From Tetrapisispora phaffii CBS 4417 (lineage: Eukaryota; Ascomycota; Saccharomycetes; Saccharomycetales; Saccharomycetaceae), in assembly GCF_000236905.1 (NCBI RefSeq), contig NC_016520.1, positions 620,001-684,000 of the forward strand: a stretch of 64,000 nucleotides of DNA, read 5' to 3'. Below, in pieces: positions 57,976 to 64,000 of this stretch. Each line of letters opens with the position of its first letter. Position 1 is the stretch's first letter. The position numbers were made by a program, and so were the translations under genes. Below the pieces are notes generated by a model. It was not told where the DNA came from. It did no database searches and saw only the letters and a program-made list of their open reading frames with translations.

Positions 57976-58608
57976 TCAGGTGTCTCTGGTGAACTTACTG
58001 TATATTTGGCTTGTGTGAACGTCATCATCAGCTTCTTCAACCTCTTCCTCTTGCTCCTCTGCTTCCTCGTTTGAATCATCGATAATTGATTTATCTAAAT
58101 GTGAACTTAATTCGGTATTTCCTTTGTTTCCTGTGTCTTTGCCGTCTTCAAATCCGGATTCTTTCCAAAGGTCATCTAATTTTCCTAACGGTGTACCTGT
58201 TTTATCCCGGTTATTCAACAATGTTCGTAGATGGCCATTATCCTCTACGATTTCACCAGTTTTCAGATCTATCACATCACTATTCTGATTCTCTGGATTC
58301 TCGTATTTTGATATGATATCTAACCATGTTTTCTTCATGTTTTCATCCGCCACCTTATGTTTTAACAAAACTTCTGCATCTGTCAATTTGGGTATCAGAT
58401 GGTTTTCCTTTGATTTTATATAGATAACATCATTCTGTACTACAGTTCCATCGTCATTCGATGTCACTTTCCTTCCGATTCCATTCTTGTTATCGTTAAG
58501 CAAATTCTTCAACACACTGTGCAATTTCTTAATATTGGAACCTTTCCTCTTTTGTTTCGTAACGTGTTTCGTTGACATATTGTATAATAAAAATATACCA
58601 GTTGCCAT
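57976..58608 (-). CDS. SCM3: Centromeric histone (CENP-A/Cse4) chaperone Scm3
   Basis: A 210-residue protein (S. cerevisiae 223). The conserved Cse4-binding block is clear at about residues 70-128: LIPKLTDAEVLLKHKVADEN, MKKTWLDIISKYENPENQ and VIDLKTGEIVEDNGHLRTL. The N-terminus is basic; the C-terminus is a long acidic run (EEAEEQEEEVEEADDD), as expected for a histone chaperone. Scm3 loads Cse4 at centromeres. The first ATG (58606-58608) is followed by a second at residue 11, and MSTKHVTKQKRKGS is also a plausible start. It lies next to RPO21 on the same strand, as in YDL140C-YDL139C. Confidence 0.94.
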   Translation of the reverse strand: MATGIFLLYNMSTKHVTKQKRKGSNIKKLHSVLKNLLNDNKNGIGRKVTSNDDGTVVQNDVIYIKSKENHLIPKLTDAEVLLKHKVADENMKKTWLDIISKYENPENQNSDVIDLKTGEIVEDNGHLRTLLNNRDKTGTPLGKLDDLWKESGFEDGKDTGNKGNTELSSHLDKSIIDDSNEEAEEQEEEVEEADDDVHTSQIYSKFTRDT

Positions 58609-58795
58609 TGCCCGCCATTGAGACTCAACATATAACTTTATTAAAACTTTATGTAGCTATACATACATATGTATGTGTATATAACTATTTATTAACAAGA
58701 ATGTATTGTATAAATAAAGCAGGTACTTATAGTTTATCGCGCGTGTCACTGCTAGTCATCGCGGTGAAATTGTTGCATAGTAATTGTTGTAAAAA

Positions 58796-59110
58796 CTATA
58801 CATCAACCGTGTTAACCCTTTCATTATTGCCATTTTTGTTCCAACAATCCTTAAAAGATTGCATTTCGCCTAAACATTGTCTCCAATCCCCAGTATCAGC
58901 ATGACAAAGCTGTAAGGCCATATTTTCCACAAAACAACCGGATTTCTCAATTCTCTCATCCCATTCTTCTTCCTCGTCTTGATCGTCTTGGCCAGCACTC
59001 TGCGCTTTCTCTTTCTGTTCTTCTTTATATACTTCTAAAGCTTCCTTGTAATATTTCGAGTTTTCCTTGCCTGTCATTACGATCTTGTCCTGTTCAATTG
59101 CGCCTTCCAT
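58796..59110 (-). CDS. COA4: Twin CX9C mitochondrial protein, cytochrome c oxidase assembly factor Coa4
   Basis: A 104-residue protein. Cysteines at 59, 69, 79 and 89 form two CX9C motifs, CFVENMALQLC and CLGEMQSFKDC, in the helix-turn-helix fold imported into the mitochondrial intermembrane space by Mia40. The signature DWRQC between the helices and the acidic segment EEEEWDERI before the first Cys identify Coa4 (Cmc3), which helps assemble cytochrome c oxidase. The N-terminus is long and charged; a second ATG at residue 12 is possible. In S. cerevisiae COA4 (YLR218C) lies three genes from CDC123 on chromosome XII, not beside SCM3. Confidence 0.9.
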   Translation of the reverse strand: MEGAIEQDKIVMTGKENSKYYKEALEVYKEEQKEKAQSAGQDDQDEEEEWDERIEKSGCFVENMALQLCHADTGDWRQCLGEMQSFKDCWNKNGNNERVNTVDV

Positions 59111-59874
59111 TATAAAAACTAAAAGAGACCATCGACAACTGCACCGTCCCGATCGATATATATATATATAACCTTATAATCTCCTATCTAGTTAATCTGT
59201 CTGAATTTATAAATTTGGTAGCAAAACATAATTTCCCGAGATGCGATTACCAGACATTTACCGTCAACCTGAGTGAAAGAGTCCCCGCGCATAACAGAAA
59301 GAACCCTGTCATCATTTTCCCCTTACCCGGTCCTTCTACTCCTCCCCCCACCACAAATCATGCTTCACGAATACGCACACGCATCATGAAAGAACAGCAA
59401 AGCAGAACGGAAATAAACGGCAATAACCACGAAGTTTCTGTTTTTTTCGCTTTTTCGCTTTTTCGTTAAATTGCTTCTTGACCGCTATTGTCCAGACGGT
59501 GTGTTTGTTATACGTTATGGTGCTGAACAGTTGTCTTACTTAGCGTTAACCTGCTAAACCGTTATAGTAGTAGTGCTACACCGGTTAGCAAAAACGGCAT
59601 ATTCGCTGTCAACTGAACGAGTTAGTAATAGTAGCAGTTGAGTTCATAGTGAAATAATTCTATTAATACCATGCACTGAGCCATACATAATTTTTAACTG
59701 TGAAATATTTATATCTGTATTAGAAAAAAAAAATTACTGCAAATATATGTAACCTGACAGCATGTTTAAACATACTTATATATATACGTCTGTAATTCTA
59801 TTATTAACTTATCTTATTCTTTATATATATATATATATAATATAATCGATCGCAGCAGACAAACAAACTATACA
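59111..59874. promoter_or_regulatory. Divergent promoter of COA4 and SEC31
   Basis: A 764-base shared region. A (TA)n run at about 59157-59170 lies 50 bases ahead of COA4, and another at 59822-59839 lies about 40 bases ahead of SEC31. The middle (59220-59600) is distinctly richer in G+C and includes TTACCCGG (59323-59330), a perfect Reb1 site. An open frame here starts only at TTG and is rejected. Confidence 0.55.
59323..59330 (+). promoter_or_regulatory. Reb1 site in the COA4-SEC31 promoter
   Basis: TTACCCGG is an exact match to the Reb1 consensus, centrally placed in a divergent promoter, where such sites usually form the nucleosome-free region. Confidence 0.6.
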
Positions 59875-62800
59875 ATGGTGCAAGTTATTGAATATCCCGT
59901 AACTGCTACTTTTGCATGGTCAAAACATAAGTTACCTTATTTGGTTTCTGGTACTTACTCAAATGCAATAGATCCCAATTTTTCTTCCGAATCGAAATTA
60001 GAGTTATGGTCAATTAATCAAATCAATAATAAGGAACCAATCTTTTCTTTGAATAGTGATTCTAAATTTAATGATTTAGATTGGTCTGGTGACAATGTCA
60101 CTATTGCTGGTGCTTTGGATAATGGTAGTATTGAAATTTTTAAATTCAATCAAGAAAATGATTCAATTCAATCAAACGAGTTAATCAAAAATAATAGGCA
60201 CACAGGTCCCATCAGAAGTATCACTTTTAATCCAAGACAAGATAATTTATTGCTATCTGGTGGTGAAGGAATTATCAACAGCTCTAATTCTGCAAAAACT
60301 TTGCCGACTATTAATAATATACAAAATACAACTAGTGAAATTTTCATATATGATTTAAATGATGTTGATAATCCAGAAACTTTACCGATGTCTCCTAACA
60401 TGACAATGAACAGATTCGAGACCATTTCATCATTAGCATGGAATAAATCATTGTCCCACGTGTTTTCAGCTGCTGGCAATACATCTGCCGTGTCAATCTT
60501 TGACTTGAAGGCTAAAAAAGAAGTCATCAATTTGAATTATATTAACCCAACAACAGGAATGAAGGAAATCTTCTCCGTCGTTGAATGGCATCCAAAGAAT
60601 TCGACAAGAATTGCTACCGCTACTTCAAACAATATATCGAATCCTCTAAATGCCACGGCAAATGCAGGCGATTCCATCTACATTTGGGATTTAAGGAATT
60701 CAAATGCTCCTTTACAAATCTTATCTCCGCAACAGTTTGAAAATAATACAATTGTTGGCCATACTGATGGTATTCAATCTTTGGACTGGTGTGCTCAAGA
60801 TGAAACTTTCTTATTGTCAAGTGGTCGTGATAATTCGATCATGCTATGGAACCCAGATTCAGGTTTGCCATTGACAAAATATCCAAAGAGAAATAATTGG
60901 TGTTTCAAGAGTAAATTCGCTCCAAATTTTCCAGAAATTTTTGCTTCTGCTTCATTAGATGGTAAAATTGAAGTCCAAACTTTACAAAATATCCCAACTA
61001 TTTCGGATGAAGAAGAAAATAACTCGAAACAACAAGAATCTGAAACTGATTTCTGGAACAACGTTTCCACTGAAAAAGTAGTTGAAAAGGCCACTGTGTT
61101 TAACTTTCAGGCCCCATCATGGTACAATAATATTATAGAACCAGCTGCTACATGGTCTTTCGGTGGTAAATTAGTCTCTATTAGTAAAGATGGTAAGAGT
61201 ATCAATATCAATAAACCAAATTTACCCGGTTATTTCCAAGATAATAAGAACTTAGAAGAAGCTTTACAAAATAAAGATTTCTCTTCAATCATCAATCAAA
61301 GATTAATTAAACCAATCAATGAGTCAAATGAAGAAGATTGGAATTTCATCGAAAAATTAAACTTGGATGGTAAGGACGACTACTTGAATGAAGCGTTCGC
61401 TTTCGAAGATGCAGAAGAAGAATCTACCGAACTTAAGAATAATGATGAAAATGATGATTTCTTCGTCAATTTAGAAAACTCTTTTGAACCAACTGGAAAG
61501 TTTGCCTTAAAAGAAGCTTCTGATCAAGTTATTTGTAGAAATTTAATTACTGGTGACATTAAAAAAGCTGTCGCTCGTTCTTTGGAAAAAGATTACTTAA
61601 TGGAAGCTTTAGTTATTGCATTAAGCTCTGATGACGAATCATTGAAGACAAATGTGAAAAATGCCTATTTTGCAAGACATGGTGGCAAAACACCTCTATC
61701 TAGATTTTTATTTTCTATATCATCTAGCAATTCTGCTGATTTGGTCGACAATCTAAAGTTGTCCCAATGGAAATATGCTGTCAAATCTGTCTACAGATTT
61801 TACTCTAATAAGATTGAGGAAAGAAATCAATTATTAAAGAGATTAGGTGACAGGTTATTAGAAAGTGGTAACAGACAAGATGCTTTGACTTTATACTTAG
61901 CTGCTGACTCTATTGATGATGTAGCTGCTATTTGGTTGAAAGAATTCTCTAGCAATGAGTCAAAGATTAAAGAAGTTAAGGGCTCGTATTACGAAGCTCA
62001 CACAGAATGTCTAACTGAATTTGTAGAAAGATTCAGTGCTCTTTCAAAATTTGTTGGTAGTGATTCTCAAATCAGTAATGAAGATTTGATCAGTAAATTT
62101 TTAGAATTTGTTGCCTTGTCAACTGCCGCTGGTAACTTTGATTTAGCTTACAAATTTTTGGAAACCTTGCCTGGTGATAATGAACAAGTTAACACTGAGA
62201 AGCAACGTGTTTTATCTGCTTCCGGTAAATCACAAGCTAAACAACAAGCTCAAACTAAATCAACTAGATATGGTAACTTGTCAAGTTCCATTCCTTCTAC
62301 AGATAGCTTGAAAAAGATGCCACCATTTGCTCCAACTGCTGCGCCAATTCAACAAACTTTTGGTGCGCCAATTCAGCAAAATTATGGATTACCAGCCAGT
62401 GTATCACCAATTCCACAACTTCCAAACACAATAGGAACTCCACCTACTTCGAAGAGCCCACAACCTGTTGTCGGTTCCAGATATGCTCCCCAAGCGCCAG
62501 TCGCTCCTACTATTGGAGCAACTAATGCTGTTTATCCACAAATCGCAGTGCCTCAACCAACTAATACTTTTCAGGTTCCAGCTAATCCATACTCTACTGT
62601 TAAGCCAACTCAGCCAGTGTTTGCTCATCTTAATAATTCAGGATCTTCCGGCAACTTAGCTTCAAATCCAATAGCAAATGGTCCTGCCTCTCTGCCACCA
62701 CCTCCAATCAACATGAGATCTGGTCAAATACCACACCTAACTAAAGAAGCAAACGATGGATGGAATGATCTGCCATTGAAGTCTAAAGATAAGCCATCTA

Positions 62801-63672
62801 GAGCTAAAGCTGTTGCTGTTGCTCCTGTTGCTCCAGCTGCAGCTTCCACAGCTCAGCAAACTACACCAATTAGCTTGAATACTATTCGTCCACCACCAAT
62901 GATTTCTAGATCTTCTTCAATGATGGGTTCAAATATGGCTCAAGGTAAATCTAAGGTACCTGTAGCTAATCAAAAAATACCTTCCAATCCATATGCACCA
63001 TCTAATAACGTAGTTTCATCACCAGCAATATCTCCACCACCACATCCAGCACCTGCTCATAACCCATATGCTCCTCCTGTTGCATTAACTCCAAATGATG
63101 CTAAACTTGGATATAATCCATACATAGTACCAACTAATGCGGCCCAAACTACATCCACCCCGCCATTAGCTGCCAAAGCTCCAATTGGCCCTCCTCCTGT
63201 CAATTCTAGAAAGAAGGGACCAAGCGGTAATGAAATAGTTGGTATGAATACACCAACTACTACGAATGTTGGTGTTCCAACATCCTCTATGACTGCCCCT
63301 GCACCAGTTCCGGCTCAATCTCCTGTTCCAGCAGTTAAATCTACTACACTTCCACCGGATCAACAGGATGTCATTATATTTTTCCAACAGGAATTAGAGC
63401 GTGTTACTCCATTGATACCAAAGGAATATGGAAAACAATTGAAGGATTGTACAAAGAGATTAAAGATTTTATTTGAACATTTACAAAATCAAGATTTATT
63501 AACTCAACCAACAGTTGATAAATTGAAACAAATAATAGAACTAATGAAAACTCAAAGTTACGATGAAGCCACTCAAATCTCCGTTGCTATTGCTACTGAG
63601 CATGCACACGAAGGTGGTAACTGGTTGACAGGTGTTAAAAGATTAATTAACATTGTAAAGGCGACATCCTAG
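59875..63672 (+). CDS. SEC31: COPII outer-coat protein Sec31
   Basis: A 1265-residue protein (S. cerevisiae 1273). With Sec13 it forms the outer cage of COPII vesicles leaving the endoplasmic reticulum. The N-terminal seven-bladed WD40 propeller spans about 1-360 (for example LDWSGDNVTIAGALDNGSIEIF and GHTDGIQSLDWCAQDETFLLSSGRDNSIMLWNPDSG). The Sec13-binding blade and alpha-solenoid cover about 370-780. A long Pro/Gln/Ala-rich region (about 800-1160) that contacts Sec23-Sar1 follows, with PPP motifs such as SLPPPPINM. A conserved helical C-terminal domain (about 1170-1265) ends the protein. The start VQVIEYPVTATFAWS is the family N-terminus. Confidence 0.98.
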   Translation: MVQVIEYPVTATFAWSKHKLPYLVSGTYSNAIDPNFSSESKLELWSINQINNKEPIFSLNSDSKFNDLDWSGDNVTIAGALDNGSIEIFKFNQENDSIQSNELIKNNRHTGPIRSITFNPRQDNLLLSGGEGIINSSNSAKTLPTINNIQNTTSEIFIYDLNDVDNPETLPMSPNMTMNRFETISSLAWNKSLSHVFSAAGNTSAVSIFDLKAKKEVINLNYINPTTGMKEIFSVVEWHPKNSTRIATATSNNISNPLNATANAGDSIYIWDLRNSNAPLQILSPQQFENNTIVGHTDGIQSLDWCAQDETFLLSSGRDNSIMLWNPDSGLPLTKYPKRNNWCFKSKFAPNFPEIFASASLDGKIEVQTLQNIPTISDEEENNSKQQESETDFWNNVSTEKVVEKATVFNFQAPSWYNNIIEPAATWSFGGKLVSISKDGKSININKPNLPGYFQDNKNLEEALQNKDFSSIINQRLIKPINESNEEDWNFIEKLNLDGKDDYLNEAFAFEDAEEESTELKNNDENDDFFVNLENSFEPTGKFALKEASDQVICRNLITGDIKKAVARSLEKDYLMEALVIALSSDDESLKTNVKNAYFARHGGKTPLSRFLFSISSSNSADLVDNLKLSQWKYAVKSVYRFYSNKIEERNQLLKRLGDRLLESGNRQDALTLYLAADSIDDVAAIWLKEFSSNESKIKEVKGSYYEAHTECLTEFVERFSALSKFVGSDSQISNEDLISKFLEFVALSTAAGNFDLAYKFLETLPGDNEQVNTEKQRVLSASGKSQAKQQAQTKSTRYGNLSSSIPSTDSLKKMPPFAPTAAPIQQTFGAPIQQNYGLPASVSPIPQLPNTIGTPPTSKSPQPVVGSRYAPQAPVAPTIGATNAVYPQIAVPQPTNTFQVPANPYSTVKPTQPVFAHLNNSGSSGNLASNPIANGPASLPPPPINMRSGQIPHLTKEANDGWNDLPLKSKDKPSRAKAVAVAPVAPAAASTAQQTTPISLNTIRPPPMISRSSSMMGSNMAQGKSKVPVANQKIPSNPYAPSNNVVSSPAISPPPHPAPAHNPYAPPVALTPNDAKLGYNPYIVPTNAAQTTSTPPLAAKAPIGPPPVNSRKKGPSGNEIVGMNTPTTTNVGVPTSSMTAPAPVPAQSPVPAVKSTTLPPDQQDVIIFFQQELERVTPLIPKEYGKQLKDCTKRLKILFEHLQNQDLLTQPTVDKLKQIIELMKTQSYDEATQISVAIATEHAHEGGNWLTGVKRLINIVKATS

Positions 63673-64000
63673 ATTAGTCAACAAAAATGAATGCTAGTAA
63701 CATTTAAATCTATATATATTGTGACTTTATAAGAAAACATAAATAGATTATAAAAAGGAAAATAGTTATCTCATTTGGATGAAATAACAAATATGTACAT
63801 TTAGAATATAGATAATTCCATATTATTATATTATTAGTATATTATCATTTACTTTATATATTATCATTACTTATAATGTATACTGTTTGTTAGTCTCGGA
63901 GATGATTCATTCATTCATTCTTAGAATGTCACTTTTAATATGGGGAAGTTGTTTTTTGATTTACTGCATTTATAGAGAAAGCCGAGAAATAAAAAAAAGT
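63673..64000. terminator. SEC31 3' flank to the window edge
   Basis: A 328-base AT-rich tail with no ORF. It contains ATTCATTCATTC at 63908-63919 and TATTAT runs. Nothing further can be assigned. In S. cerevisiae the hexose sensor SNF3 comes next. Confidence 0.4.

Noticed and set aside
59215..59469. 84-codon frame in the COA4-SEC31 promoter
   Set aside because: Begins with TTG and covers the Reb1 site; no protein similarity recognised.

Overview
The window is a gene-dense, AT-rich stretch of nuclear chromosome from a budding yeast of the family Saccharomycetaceae. Evidence: compact intronless genes, RNA polymerase II with a near-perfect YSPTSPS tail, the point-centromere chaperone SCM3, an INO1 promoter with UASINO and URS1 sites, the snR190-U14 snoRNA pair, and local gene order that matches Saccharomyces cerevisiae in order and orientation. 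Genes that sit on two sister (ohnologous) tracks in S. cerevisiae are interleaved here, and many expected neighbours are absent. That pattern suggests a post-whole-genome-duplication species outside Saccharomyces (for example the Tetrapisispora, Vanderwaltozyma, Kazachstania or Naumovozyma groups). The species itself cannot be fixed from this sequence. Gene names follow S. cerevisiae and rest on recognised sequence plus order; no search was run.

Layout. 1-8133: FBP26 (cut by the left edge), VPS35 and INO1, all on the minus strand, then a 1.6 kb INO1 upstream region rich in inositol-response sites. 8134-12870: a Zn2Cys6 regulator (OAF3-like) divergent from LAS1. 13039-13448: the box C/D snoRNAs U14 and snR190, minus strand. 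14787-20864: RPA34, a YJL147C-like gene, IDS2 and TIM17. 21511-28320: a KTR-family mannosyltransferase (YUR1/KTR2), a glycogenin and TRM2, all minus. 29118-41423: DYN1, the cytoplasmic dynein heavy chain, 12.3 kb. 42273-45764: a ferric reductase and CDC123. 46285-58608: CCT4, CRD1, BPL1, RPO21 and SCM3. 58796-63672: COA4 and SEC31.

The genes are housekeeping genes with no shared operon logic. They cover inositol and phospholipid synthesis (INO1, CRD1), ribosome synthesis (LAS1, RPA34, U14, snR190), glycosylation and glycogen priming, vesicle traffic (VPS35, SEC31), mitochondrial assembly (TIM17, COA4, CRD1), transcription (RPO21) and chromosome or spindle function (SCM3, DYN1).

Some open frames begin only at TTG codons. 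For the YJL147C-like gene, the ferric reductase and CRD1 I moved the start to the first in-frame ATG. I found no tRNA gene, transposon, LTR, centromere or CRISPR array by eye. No novel system is evident. The points most worth a second look are the INO1 promoter architecture, the snoRNA pair, the interleaved gene order, the mosaic CTD repeat and the duplicated C-terminal motif of the glycogenin.
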